Of a stretch of 64,000 bases of DNA, positions 1-8,056 are shown one piece after another; the stretch's first letter is position 1; the number at the start of each line of letters is the position of its first letter. The notes below the pieces were generated by a model. That model was not told where the DNA came from. It made no database searches and saw nothing but the letters and a program-made list of their open reading frames with translations. This stretch comes from an uncultured Lachnospiraceae bacterium (GTDB lineage: Bacteria > Bacillota > Clostridia > Lachnospirales > Lachnospiraceae). A program made the translations under genes and the position numbers. The stretch covers positions 5,549 through 69,548 of the forward strand of contig CAJUBP010000019.1 in assembly GCA_910584585.1 (NCBI GenBank), in the 5' to 3' direction.

Positions 1-1
1 T

Positions 2-433
2 TTTGTGTCGGTAATTGCTAGCAGCGCATTTTTACTATACTCAGCCATTATCAGGCAGAGAAGACGCACAGCTATTGAACGGGCATTGGGAATGTCCCGG
101 AGGGAATGCAGGGTGTCCCTGCTGACGGGAATTATGCTTTTAACGATTGCTGCCGCCTGCGCCGGGGGAACCATTGGAGGAATCGCCACTGAAAAGATGC
201 TGAACGCAGCATCGCTAGAGGAAGATTATTTCAGTTCCATGTATTCCAAAGGAATTGCAGTGAATAAAGACGAGGAAATGTCTATAGCCGCTAATCAGAA
301 TATTGTAAAGAACAGCATTGTATTTGCGGTAAGCGCAGAAGTGCTGGGCATTTTTGCAATGTCTCTGTTTTTGATCGGGCGAAACTTAAAGGTGAATCCA
401 ATTCAGCTATTGGGAGTTAGAGAAGAAGAATAG
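2..433 (+). CDS. FtsX-like ABC transporter permease, C-terminal end (cut by window start)
   Basis: The reading frame is open to the first bases of the window, so only the last ~143 residues are seen. It begins in a membrane segment, followed by a basic cytoplasmic loop (RQRRRTAIERALGMSRRE), a second hydrophobic stretch near residues 40-60, an extracytoplasmic loop, and a last membrane segment ending in the PIQLL motif. This is the classic end of an FtsX/MacB-type permease: the loop with 'ALGMSRRE' contacts the cognate ATPase. Known family role: mechanotransmission or export of peptides and lipids driven by an ABC ATPase. The substrate cannot be inferred. The ATPase remnant directly downstream is of a different ABC type, so it is probably not the partner. 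Confidence 0.75.
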   Translation, partial: FVSVIASSAFLLYSAIIRQRRRTAIERALGMSRRECRVSLLTGIMLLTIAAACAGGTIGGIATEKMLNAASLEEDYFSSMYSKGIAVNKDEEMSIAANQNIVKNSIVFAVSAEVLGIFAMSLFLIGRNLKVNPIQLLGVREEE

Positions 434-441
434 AGATCCTT

Positions 442-756
442 TTGTCTCATAAATTCATTGCTAAGCTGCCTAAGAAAGAGGAAAACGTCATCGGCCAGAA
501 CGGTTCCATGCTCTCGGGCGGTGAACGGAAGAAGGTTGCGGTGGCCCGGGCGATGGTAAGGGAAGCGCCCATTATTGTTTTGGATGAAGCCACAGCCGGA
601 TATGACGGGGAATCCGACGCCCATCTGCATGATTTTCTGATCCATCAGACAGAAGGGAAGACGCTGATTGTAATCACTCATAATCAGGAGCATTTAGAGG
701 GGATGGATCGGGTGTATTGTTTGAAAAACGGAAAATTATATCCGCAAACCAAATGA
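442..756 (+). pseudogene. ABC exporter ATPase remnant (C-terminal half only)
   Basis: About 100 residues contain the ABC signature (LSGGERKKVAVARAM), Walker B (IIVLDEATAG) and H-loop (IVITHNQEHL). There is no Walker A and no transmembrane part, so it cannot bind ATP as it stands. The text resembles the end of exporter-type half-transporters. It starts 8 bp after the stop of the FtsX-like gene, at a TTG with no clear ribosome-binding site, which suggests that a deletion fused the end of one transporter gene to the end of another. Its last 21 bp overlap the 3' end of the convergent histidine kinase gene. Confidence 0.7.
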
Positions 757-2016
757 TTTGCCAACAGATTCCAGCACAATGGAAATCTTAGTCCCCTCTC
801 CCAGGGTGCTCTCAATTTTCATCCTTCCATGATGCGCGGCCGCAATCTGATCGCACAGCGCCAGACCAAGCCCCATGTTTCCGCTTTTCCTGGAACGGGA
901 CTTATCCACCCGGTAAAATGCTTTCCGGACTTTATCCACTTCCTCCGGAGGAATTCCACATCCTTCGTCCCGCACCCAGAGAGAACTCTCATCTGCTCCC
1001 AGATAAATCCGGCTGCCGGATTTTGAGGCCATAATACTGTTATTGATCAGATTAATCAGGAAACTTATCATCAAATCATCATCCATTTGTTTCGTCCGGC
1101 CCTGATATTCCCCTTCTCGCAGCAGCCTGATTCCTGTTTCCTGCAGCTTATATTTTACATTATTCTCCACTGTTTCAAAAATATGTTCTAATGATACTTC
1201 CCGCAGCGCAGCTTTGCATTCCGGTTCATACAGCCTGGTTAATTCCATCATTTTTTCTGTCAGGCGGGACAGCCTGCCGCTTTCCTGGTGGATGTAGCGC
1301 AGGGATTTTTCTTCCTGCTCCGGCGATAATTTTACGCTCAGAAGCGTTTCTGAATACCCCTTAATAGCTGTCAGCGGAGTCTTTAATTCATGGGACATGC
1401 TGCCAATTAATTGTCTCTGGGTTTCATTGATATCCTGCAGGGGCTTCGTAATTTTCTTAATCAGAAACACCAGCAGCAGTGCCATTCCAAGAGACGCCAG
1501 GCAGGAAATCAGAAGTTCCTGGATCACCAGGTTTCTGCTTTTTTCATAAATGTAAGTGACGTCTACCGCATAAAATAACGTATAGTCTGCGGTATTCATT
1601 TGGTAATATCTGACTGCGTCTCTCTGAAAAAATACAAGGATATATTTGTCATTGCTTTTTTCTAAAACACAATCACCAGGATCCTCTATTTGATTTAAAT
1701 TAATATGACTGACATCAAACTCATAAGGACTGCTGTTATACAATTCCGTTCCATCTTTGTATAATGCAGAATTTTCCGGCATATTTTCCCGGAAGCAGTA
1801 AATAATTACATGTTCTGACAGCTCAGACTTTAACCCTGCATTAGACAATTTCCTGTTAAAATCCCCTACGGCATTTTCATAAATCTTACGTTCTTTTTCT
1901 TTCAGCAAATCAATTTTTTCCTGCCGGCTGGTAAAAATCACGTAAAATGAAAAAACCTGCGCCAACACAAAAAGCATGGTTGCCGCAGTGATTGCAATTT
2001 TCTTAATCATATCCAT
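736..2016 (-). CDS. Two-component sensor histidine kinase (HisKA type)
   Basis: A 426-residue membrane sensor kinase. Two membrane segments (near residues 5-25 and 165-185) enclose a ~140-residue extracytoplasmic sensor domain. Then come the H-box (SHELKTPLTAIKGY), N-box (INLINNS), G1 (DEGCGIP) and G2 (GLGLALC) of a HATPase. It should autophosphorylate on the H-box His and pass phosphate to the response regulator just upstream. I chose ATG 2016 because AGGAGG lies 9 bases before it. The longer frame to 2169 would translate an R1 repeat lying between the two genes. The ligand is unknown. The 3' end overlaps the opposing ABC remnant. Confidence 0.88.
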   Translation of the reverse strand: MDMIKKIAITAATMLFVLAQVFSFYVIFTSRQEKIDLLKEKERKIYENAVGDFNRKLSNAGLKSELSEHVIIYCFRENMPENSALYKDGTELYNSSPYEFDVSHINLNQIEDPGDCVLEKSNDKYILVFFQRDAVRYYQMNTADYTLFYAVDVTYIYEKSRNLVIQELLISCLASLGMALLLVFLIKKITKPLQDINETQRQLIGSMSHELKTPLTAIKGYSETLLSVKLSPEQEEKSLRYIHQESGRLSRLTEKMMELTRLYEPECKAALREVSLEHIFETVENNVKYKLQETGIRLLREGEYQGRTKQMDDDLMISFLINLINNSIMASKSGSRIYLGADESSLWVRDEGCGIPPEEVDKVRKAFYRVDKSRSRKSGNMGLGLALCDQIAAAHHGRMKIESTLGEGTKISIVLESVGKSFGLRI

Positions 2017-2049
2017 AGTTACAATCCTCCTGGGATTTTCTGATACTCG

Positions 2050-2146
2050 TTTAGGAATTGCTTGGGCTACATTGACTAAATTCAGCATGAAATCTGGTAT
2101 GAAGTGGGGCGGCAGATTGCGGGAATGAATTTTAAGACACGCTCTA
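2050..2146. repeat. R1 dispersed repeat, partial copy
   Basis: One arm plus loop of the R1 element described at 4135-4298, matching it closely from the 'attgactaaattcagcat' segment to the terminal 'aattttaagacacgctcta'. It sits exactly between the response regulator and kinase genes of one operon. Its terminal CTA (TAG on the minus strand) is the stop codon of the response regulator. Confidence 0.8.
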
Positions 2147-2806
2147 GGGCACTTCCATCCGGTATCCAACCCTCGGCACTGTAATAATCACGTCAGAAAA
2201 ATCCAGTTTTTTACGGATATTTCCCACATGCACATCCACCGTCCGGCTCTCTCCCTGAAAGTCCACGCCCCAGAGAATATTCAAAATCTGATCTCTGGTA
2301 ATCACCCGGTTCCGGTATTTCCAGAACACCAGCAGACAGTCAAATTCCATGGGCTGCATGGGGATTTCTCTGCCGTTTTTGTGCACGGTCCTCTTTTTCT
2401 CATTAATTACCACATCACGGATGTGTATTTCTTCTGTCTCCTCTTTGCCGCAGCGTTTCAGTATGTTGTCCATACGAACCAGAAGCTCTAACATCTCAAA
2501 AGGCTTTACGATATAATCCTCCGCCCCGCTCCGCAATCCTTTTACCTTGCTGGGCAGATCCCCCTTGGCGGTCAGATAAATAACGGGAATTTTATGTTCT
2601 TTCAGTTCTTCCAACAACTGGAATCCGTCTTTTCCCGGAAGCATAATGTCCAAAAGGGCAAGAGAATAATCGTCCTGTTCCTTTAAATGGCTGCTGAATT
2701 CATTGCCGTCGAAAAAGGGGACAGGCTGGTAGCCTGCAATCTCCAGGTTCATGCAGATTAAATCGTTGATGGGGATTTCGTCTTCAATTACCAATATCTT
2801 TTTCAT
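2144..2806 (-). CDS. OmpR/PhoB-family response regulator
   Basis: A 220-residue regulator. The N-terminal receiver domain (MKKILVIEDE) has phosphoacceptor Asp in LLDIMLPGKDGF, then the conserved T (YLTAKG) and K (IVKPFE). The C-terminal winged helix has the usual end (RTVDVHVGNIRKKL, then a VGYRME-like end). ATG 2806 is chosen over the longer frame because the receiver fold begins there and GGTGAT precedes it. It is the first gene of a two-gene operon with the kinase downstream. The stop codon TAG is supplied by an R1 repeat, so the natural tail may have been cut by a residue or two. Confidence 0.9.
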   Translation of the reverse strand: MKKILVIEDEIPINDLICMNLEIAGYQPVPFFDGNEFSSHLKEQDDYSLALLDIMLPGKDGFQLLEELKEHKIPVIYLTAKGDLPSKVKGLRSGAEDYIVKPFEMLELLVRMDNILKRCGKEETEEIHIRDVVINEKKRTVHKNGREIPMQPMEFDCLLVFWKYRNRVITRDQILNILWGVDFQGESRTVDVHVGNIRKKLDFSDVIITVPRVGYRMEVP

Positions 2807-3065
2807 AGGATCACCAAGTCTATTATAGCGGAGATTTGACAAGAAAGCGAGAGGGATTTGTAAATGTTTTGTAAAAGTGTTTTCAATCATTTTTTCTTAT
2901 GTTATAATAAATCAACTAAAATTTAGTTACATATCATATGATTAGTCTTGGAAAGTAGATAAGTAAAGCAAAAATCAGGAAGATATTGTATGGATAAAAT
3001 AGGAAAAAGATAAGCAGACTGACAACGTGCCCAATATTACATTGAAAAATAGAAGAGGTGACTTC

Positions 3066-3314
3066 ATGTTAGCAATAAAAGGTATATATAATAATGGAAA
3101 AGTTACACTTGAAGAAGAAATGCCAATTCAAAATACTATAACAGAAGTAATTGTAATATTCCCAGATAATAAGCCCCAGGAAACCTCAAAAAAGCTCTCT
3201 TTAAAAGAAAAAAGAGAGCTTTTCGAAGAATTCTCAGGAAGTGTTAACAGGATTTTGGATATTAAAACGGAAAAATCAGAAGCTTTGGAGGAAAAATATG
3301 AAAGTACTGATTGA
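3066..3314 (+). CDS. Antitoxin of a PIN-type toxin-antitoxin pair
   Basis: An 82-residue protein. The N-terminal half (MLAIKGIYNNGKVTLEEE) forms the short beta-rich start typical of small antitoxins written 'G.Y.nGkv.L.e'. The C-terminal half is charged and helical (LKEKRELFEEFSGSV), which fits the toxin-wrapping tail. Its last 17 bp overlap the start of the PIN gene, the usual sign of translational coupling. Expected role: neutralise the toxin and repress the operon. An AT-rich palindrome (aactaaaattt-agtt, near 2917-2931) upstream could be an operator but is 130 bp away. Confidence 0.7.
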   Translation: MLAIKGIYNNGKVTLEEEMPIQNTITEVIVIFPDNKPQETSKKLSLKEKRELFEEFSGSVNRILDIKTEKSEALEEKYESTD

Positions 3315-3720
3315 TACAAATGTAGTATTAGATTGGATTATGGTAAGGGAACCAAATGCAAAACTTGCAAAAAGTATTATGGAACAATGTCTTTTTGGGA
3401 ATATCCAAGGATACCTAACCTCTCATACTATTACCGACATTTTTTATATACTAAGGAAAGATTTTTCTGTTGAAAAAAGAAAACAATTGTTAAAATTACT
3501 ATGTCAGGAGTTACAGATAATTCCCGAAAACTGCGAAACTATCCTCCGCACATTGCATCATAAAGAATGGAATGATATAGAAGACGGATTGCAAATGCAA
3601 TGTGCAAAAGAAGCTGATTTAGATTACATTATTACTCAAAATTTAAAGGATTTTTCAACATCAGAAATAAATGCTGTCAATGAAGAATCTTTTTGTAAAA
3701 TAATCTCCCTGGGTATATAG
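3298..3720 (+). CDS. PIN-domain toxin (VapC-like RNase)
   Basis: A 140-residue PIN-fold protein. The first acidic residue is in 'KVLIDTNVVLDW' (Asp6 and neighbours), further acidic residues lie in 'WNDIEDGLQMQCA', and the last conserved part is 'ADLDYIITQNLKDF'. These are the metal-binding acidic residues of PIN ribonucleases. The start is ATG 3298, preceded by GAGGAAAAAT and lying inside the antitoxin gene. Known family role: growth inhibition by cleaving RNA. The target is unknown. Confidence 0.82.
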   Translation: MKVLIDTNVVLDWIMVREPNAKLAKSIMEQCLFGNIQGYLTSHTITDIFYILRKDFSVEKRKQLLKLLCQELQIIPENCETILRTLHHKEWNDIEDGLQMQCAKEADLDYIITQNLKDFSTSEINAVNEESFCKIISLGI

Positions 3721-3741
3721 AAAAAATGTGAAAAACGATAA

Positions 3742-4002
3742 ACAGGAGGCAGAGGTTCTGGAATAGGTTTTGTTCATGGAAATTCTATTGATGAATTAAA
3801 AATTACTTTTTCCCAATGCATTGACAATTATCTGGAACTATGCAATAAAATTCAAAAAAATCCTGACAAAGAATTTCGAGGTTCTTTTAATGTAAGAATA
3901 CCTCCCGAGCTTCATAAAAAGGCTGCTTTAGCGGCAGCAAATCAAAAAATTACTCTAAATCAATATGTAATAAAAGCTATTAATAACTCTTTTGTAGAAT
4001 AA
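3742..4002 (+). pseudogene. HicB-family antitoxin remnant (C-terminal part, no start)
   Basis: The open frame reads ...IDELKITFSQCIDNYLEL, then GSFNVRIPPELHKKAA, then a tail ending in NQYVIKAIN. This is the end of a HicB antitoxin: the end of the RNase-H-like domain followed by a ribbon-helix-helix/Arc-type DNA-binding part. No ATG, GTG or TTG occurs in frame after the upstream stop at 3739, and the first ~50 residues are missing. No hicA gene is adjacent. A GGAGG 10 bases into the frame is probably coincidental. It is a degraded TA module next to an intact one. Confidence 0.65.
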
Positions 4003-4097
4003 AAGAATTTGGCGTCTATATTTATACTAGAACTTCTTTTACGGGGAATAACAAATCATTTTTCTAATGCGTGTTCTCGATTATATATGTTAATCTT

Positions 4098-4137
4098 CTA
4101 AGGGGCTGCCGGAAAAATTTTTCCATCAGCCCCTTAG
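4098..4137. terminator. Hairpin, bidirectional terminator-like
   Basis: An 11-bp inverted repeat (CTAAGGGGCTG / CAGCCCCTTAG) with an inner palindrome GGAAAAATTTTTCC. It is followed directly by the R1 element. The same 'ggggctgnc...gacagcccc' design recurs at 22118-22198, and half of it at ~55450. Confidence 0.65.
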
Positions 4138-4298
4138 AGCGTGTCTTAAAATTCATTCCCGCAATCTGCCGCCCCACTTCACACCAGATTTCATGCTGAA
4201 TTTAGTCAATGTAGCCCACTACACCTCCTAAATTCAGCATAAAATCTGATGTAAATTGGGACGACATTTTGCGGAAAACAATTTTAAGACACGCTCTA
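4135..4298. repeat. R1 dispersed inverted-repeat element, complete copy
   Basis: A 164-bp element with two ~70-bp arms in inverted orientation around a ~22-bp loop. The outer 19 bp are perfect (TAGAGCGTGTCTTAAAATT and its complement). The inner arm positions differ at a minority of sites, including compensating positions. It has no coding capacity. Partial or deleted copies lie at 2050-2146, 8612-8658 and 54772-54880, and a diverged one possibly at 18040-18118. It looks like a non-autonomous palindromic element (MITE- or REP-like). Confidence 0.85.
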
Positions 4299-4333
4299 GA
4301 AGGAGCATTTATCCTTTGACAATTTCTTTGTAT

Positions 4334-4590
4334 TTACACTTTCACTTTCTTTGTCTTACTGTAACTTCCATATACTTTACTTCCAGTGGAATCTGTTTTA
4401 TATGCCCTGACACGCACATAATAATTTTTCTTCTTCTTTAATCCTTTTACTGTCTTTGACAGAGCAGAAGTATCTGCTTTTTTGACGGAAGACCTGAACT
4501 TTTTATTCGTGGAATAACAGATTTCATATCCGTCAGAACCGCTGACTTTCCGGTATTTTACCAGGAATTTTCCTTTTCCCCTTTTTTCAG
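4334..4590 (-). pseudogene. Out-of-frame fibronectin-III-like tail of the CHAP protein
   Basis: In the -1 frame relative to the CHAP protein gene, this stretch encodes an ~80-residue domain: FLVKYRKVSGSDGYEICYS, then repeated charged strands and 'VRVRAYKTDSTGSKVYGSYS', ending in a basic KTKKVKV. This is the fibronectin-III/'ARW-linker' type tail that follows InlB-like repeats in many Lachnospiraceae secreted proteins. The upstream frame ends just after the run A6G4 (plus-strand 4578-4587). A one-base gain there would join the two into one ~700-residue protein. Confidence 0.7.
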
Positions 4591-6438
4591 GGAGGAAATC
4601 ACTGCTTTTTTCGGCTTGGCAACTGTTTCCCATCTGGCGTATAATGTCTGTGATTTGGTGATTCTTGTGTAATAGGACATTTTAATGCCGCCGGTTCTCT
4701 CTGTATACCATCCTTTAAAAAGATATCCCCTGCGCTGAATGGAAGGCATGCTTCCAATCATCTGGTTCCTCCGTACTGTGATTGTCCGACGGGTGAGATT
4801 TGTTCCGCCGTTTCCGTCAAAGGTAATTGTACATGTATTTTGAGCAGAACTTTCGGTATCTGTTGAATCATCAGAATCTTCTGGTTCATCTTTAATTTCC
4901 TGATTGACAGGATCTTTCTTTTTATCAGGATCTTCCGTCTCCAACTGACCTGTACCTAATGCTGAACCTTCATCTGTAATAGTATCTGACGCGCCGCAGC
5001 CGTAATCACAGTATGCTGTTTTTGTTCCATCTCGTCCAATTGCGGCATTGTTATCCGATACATACTTTGTAAATAAATGCTCCACACAATCTGTAAAATT
5101 CCCTTTAAAGCTATAACTGCAATCCTTGCAGATATAGCTGGTATAACCAATTTGATTACAAGTAGGTTTTATAAGCATTTCATTATAAGAACAATTAGAA
5201 GTTTCAATTTTACCGCATTTACTGCAGCTCCAGGAATGTGTGCCATCATTATTTGCAGTACAATTTTCATATGAATGATTACAGGTTATTGTCACCGTTT
5301 CTGAAGCTAATAATGGATTTTCTCCGCCTCCTATATCAATTGCATACACATAAACTTCTTGATTTCCCAACAGTAAAGTTGGTATTTCTGCTTGAAATCC
5401 ATGATAATTTCCAATTTCATAAGAACTATTTATATCATCCCTATATTGATCCGCTGTAATCACATAACTTTCTCCTACGCCTGCCGGCCCTCCAATATAA
5501 ATGTGAAGTTCTACAGGTTTCAGCATATCATCTAAGTCAAAAACCCAGCCGCTTACGCTAACTAAACCACTGCCGCCTCTTATCCATTCTACACTTCCTT
5601 GCGGGCTATACGATTGGGCGATATTAACTGTTTTCCTTCCTATTAACTGATTTTCACCATTTCCAATATTTATCGCATATACATAAACTTCCTGAATTCC
5701 TGATAAAGAAGTTGGAATTTCCGCTTGGAACCCGTGATAATTTCCAACCCCATAAACACTGTTTACGTCATCCCGATATTGATTAGCGGAAATTACATGA
5801 CCTTCTCCTGAATCGGCTGCCCCTCCGATATATACATGAATTTCTACTGCTTGTGACACAGAATCTGAGTCAAAAGCCCACCCGCTTACAAAAACTGCGT
5901 TTTTTCTTCCTTCTGCCGCGTCAAAACACCCAGTTGGATTACTGTCATCCAATAAATATACATATCCTAAAAAGCCTGAGCAGCCTCCTGATGAACTGAT
6001 TTGACTTTTTGATAGGCTAATTGAACGCACGCCAGTGTTGCCTGCATATGTATATGACGACGGCAAGCCTCCTTCCGTCAAGGTAACAGTATCACCATTA
6101 ACACTTTCTACAAATGCTACATGTCCATAATTTTTATATGCCGCATTACTCGAAAATTTCCATATCGCAAGCGCGTTAGCTTTTGGTTCACTTCCTCTTT
6201 TATATTGGGTTGGTAAATTTGTCCAGTATGCTGAAGCTCCATATAAACCATATTCATTTGTTCCTGTAGAAGGAAGTGATACTCCTATTTGAGACGCTCT
6301 TGCTTTTACCCAATCCACACATCCCGCTGTACTGTAATCAGCAGCTTGTACTCTTAGATTTATCAGCATATACAATAAAATTATCACCATTATTGGTAAT
6401 CTTATTATCTTTTTTCTCCAGTTTCCTTTTTGTATCAT
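4558..6438 (-). CDS. Secreted CHAP-domain cell-wall hydrolase with InlB-type repeat
   Basis: A 626-residue secreted protein. Signal peptide at residues 1-32 (basic start, hydrophobic core, then VQAADY). CHAP amidase/peptidase domain ~33-165, with catalytic Cys in 'AGCVDWVKARA' and His in 'YGHVAFVES'. Two ~95-residue repeats, each with 'VSGW.FD.D', 'NQYRDD' and 'GNYHGFQAEIP', lie at ~180-275 and ~285-375. A Cys/His-rich segment with CxxC pairs (~390-470) and an acidic linker follow. One InlB/Listeria-Bacteroides repeat ('TFDGNGG...FKGWYTE...LYARW') ends the frame. It probably cleaves peptidoglycan, with the repeats binding wall or host ligands. The tail domain is out of frame (see 4334-4590). 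The start ATG is preceded by AAGGAAGAAGGG. Confidence 0.82.
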   Translation of the reverse strand: MIQKGNWRKKIIRLPIMVIILLYMLINLRVQAADYSTAGCVDWVKARASQIGVSLPSTGTNEYGLYGASAYWTNLPTQYKRGSEPKANALAIWKFSSNAAYKNYGHVAFVESVNGDTVTLTEGGLPSSYTYAGNTGVRSISLSKSQISSSGGCSGFLGYVYLLDDSNPTGCFDAAEGRKNAVFVSGWAFDSDSVSQAVEIHVYIGGAADSGEGHVISANQYRDDVNSVYGVGNYHGFQAEIPTSLSGIQEVYVYAINIGNGENQLIGRKTVNIAQSYSPQGSVEWIRGGSGLVSVSGWVFDLDDMLKPVELHIYIGGPAGVGESYVITADQYRDDINSSYEIGNYHGFQAEIPTLLLGNQEVYVYAIDIGGGENPLLASETVTITCNHSYENCTANNDGTHSWSCSKCGKIETSNCSYNEMLIKPTCNQIGYTSYICKDCSYSFKGNFTDCVEHLFTKYVSDNNAAIGRDGTKTAYCDYGCGASDTITDEGSALGTGQLETEDPDKKKDPVNQEIKDEPEDSDDSTDTESSAQNTCTITFDGNGGTNLTRRTITVRRNQMIGSMPSIQRRGYLFKGWYTERTGGIKMSYYTRITKSQTLYARWETVAKPKKAVISSLKKGEKENSW

Positions 6439-6489
6439 AAATACCCTTCTTCCTTAATACTGCCATCAACAAAAAATTTCTATTTTCTC

Positions 6490-7335
6490 CTATTTCCATT
6501 TCATAGTGTAATAACCGGACGTTAATCCACCGTCCATCCGAATATAATAAGTTCCCTTCGGAAGATTCAGCGTAACTTTATCTTTTCCTTTAATCTCCCA
6601 CCAGACAGCGTCATTTTTTGCAACTAATTTTCCTTTTTCATCTACATTTCTGTAGGTTTTTCCCTTTTTTACTGCCAGCCGCATAGTCAATTCCATCTCA
6701 GAGGAATCCTTGAGCTTAGAATCAAAAACAAGTGTAACCTTTGATTTTTCAGGCAGATTTATTTTAAAATAATGATATTTCAATGGAAACAGCAAATCTT
6801 TTACCAATTTTCCCTTCTTTAGAGAAACAGCATTTTTTGCGCTCGATCCTGATTTGCTCACTTTAGTAACCGCAGTAAATGCGTAACGAATATTATATTT
6901 CTGATTGCCGCTGACCGCAAGATAATAAGTCCCCTTTTTTACTGCCCAGGAAAAAGAATAATTCTTTTTTTCAGTCAAAATATTACTATTTACTGATAAT
7001 TCTTTTTTAGAAGAGTTCAGCAAATCTACACTTGTATACCCGGAATCTACTTCATATTCATCAAACTGAGCATTGTAATCGTCTTCTCCCGGAAGGGGAG
7101 ATGTTTTCACATCAACTATGATATATCCTTTTTTCGGAATCTTAATTTTATAGTAGGCGGTATCGTAAGAATTATAAACAATTGTCCCGTCTTCCTCTGT
7201 TTCATAAACACCACCCTGCCCGGACGCCCATTTCTTATTCTTCAGCTCCGTTTCCCCTGCAAACGCAGTCGCCCCAAATGAAATAAAGCACATCACCAGA
7301 ACGATAAACCCAATGAATCTCTTTTTCCCTTTCAT
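6490..7335 (-). CDS. Secreted protein with two pre-peptidase-C-like domains
   Basis: A 281-residue exported protein. The signal peptide ends near 'ATAFA-GE' (residue ~26), and no lipobox or anchor is visible. Two similar beta-rich segments, each with 'Y(Y/F)KI.(I/L)P.KG/K' and closing on 'KGTYY(L/I)', resemble the PPC (pre-peptidase C-terminal) fold that often accompanies secreted hydrolases. No catalytic domain is present. It lies 51 bp upstream of the CHAP gene on the same strand, so the two may be co-expressed. AAGGAG 9 bases before the ATG is a good ribosome-binding site. Confidence 0.65.
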   Translation of the reverse strand: MKGKKRFIGFIVLVMCFISFGATAFAGETELKNKKWASGQGGVYETEEDGTIVYNSYDTAYYKIKIPKKGYIIVDVKTSPLPGEDDYNAQFDEYEVDSGYTSVDLLNSSKKELSVNSNILTEKKNYSFSWAVKKGTYYLAVSGNQKYNIRYAFTAVTKVSKSGSSAKNAVSLKKGKLVKDLLFPLKYHYFKINLPEKSKVTLVFDSKLKDSSEMELTMRLAVKKGKTYRNVDEKGKLVAKNDAVWWEIKGKDKVTLNLPKGTYYIRMDGGLTSGYYTMKWK

Positions 7336-7542
7336 AAAAACACTCCTTTTCTACTTATTAGAATATATTTTATAGTTATAATTTATTATACTATAACTAT
7401 AAAAAGATTAAAGTTAAGATATGATTTTTTATAATTCGGAGATACTATTACATAAAATTGTTTTTAAAGTAAGAAACTGTGAAAATAATATTTTTTCAAT
7501 GCTATTTGTGCCTGAACAGAGCGAAAGAAATGGGTGATTACT

Positions 7543-7860
7543 ATGAAAGATTTAGATTTTGCCTTCATCGGGCAGAGAATCCGGGAACTTCGGAATGAGA
7601 AAATGCTTACCCAGGAATACATCGCCAATGCGGTAGACGTCAATGTTTCCCATATCAGCAATATTGAAACCAACAAAGTGAAGGTAAGCCTTACCCTTCT
7701 GGTGCAGATTTGCAATGTACTGGATACCACCATAGATTATATCCTGGAACATGAGTACCGCTCCAATGATTCTGTTATTGAACAGGAACTTGTCAATGTT
7801 TTTAAAGAAATGGACAAAGAAAAGCAGGAAACTTTGCTTCGTATTGCAAAAATTTTGTAA
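7543..7860 (+). CDS. XRE-family helix-turn-helix regulator
   Basis: A 105-residue DNA-binding protein. The HTH spans residues ~8-60 (RIRELRNEKMLTQEYIA, VNVSHISNIETNKVKVS), followed by a short helical tail (FKEMDKEKQETLLRIAKIL) that probably dimerises. ATG 7543 is preferred to the GTG three codons earlier because it has the better spacing to the purine stretch. It stands alone between divergent and convergent genes. Its target is unknown. Confidence 0.8.
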   Translation: MKDLDFAFIGQRIRELRNEKMLTQEYIANAVDVNVSHISNIETNKVKVSLTLLVQICNVLDTTIDYILEHEYRSNDSVIEQELVNVFKEMDKEKQETLLRIAKIL

Positions 7861-7910
7861 CAGTAAAACCTTCCAGCTTCACTGTTACAAAATTTTATAA
7901 TCTCTGTACT

Positions 7911-8025
7911 TTTACTGCGGAATTTATTATAATACAGAAAAAGCTGAAATGATTTTACTGTCCAATTTATTCTAATATCGAAAAAGCTGAAATGATTTTA
8001 CTGTCCGATTTATTATTAAACCATA
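7911..8025. repeat. 43-bp tandem repeat, about 2.6 copies
   Basis: Three consecutive units start at 7911, 7954 and 7997, each beginning 'tttactg', followed by 'atttatt' and, in the full units, 'gaaaaagctgaaatga'. The first unit contains TTATAAT-like promoter text. The array fills the gap between the XRE gene and a Uma2 gene, so it may modulate transcription of the latter. Confidence 0.8.
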
Positions 8026-8056
8026 TTGTTCTGCAGACAAAAAAGGATGTGAAAGT

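Noticed and set aside
2169..2890. Longer N-termini for the histidine kinase and response regulator
   Set aside because: They would translate the R1 repeat or untranslated leader; good ribosome-binding sites precede the inner ATGs.
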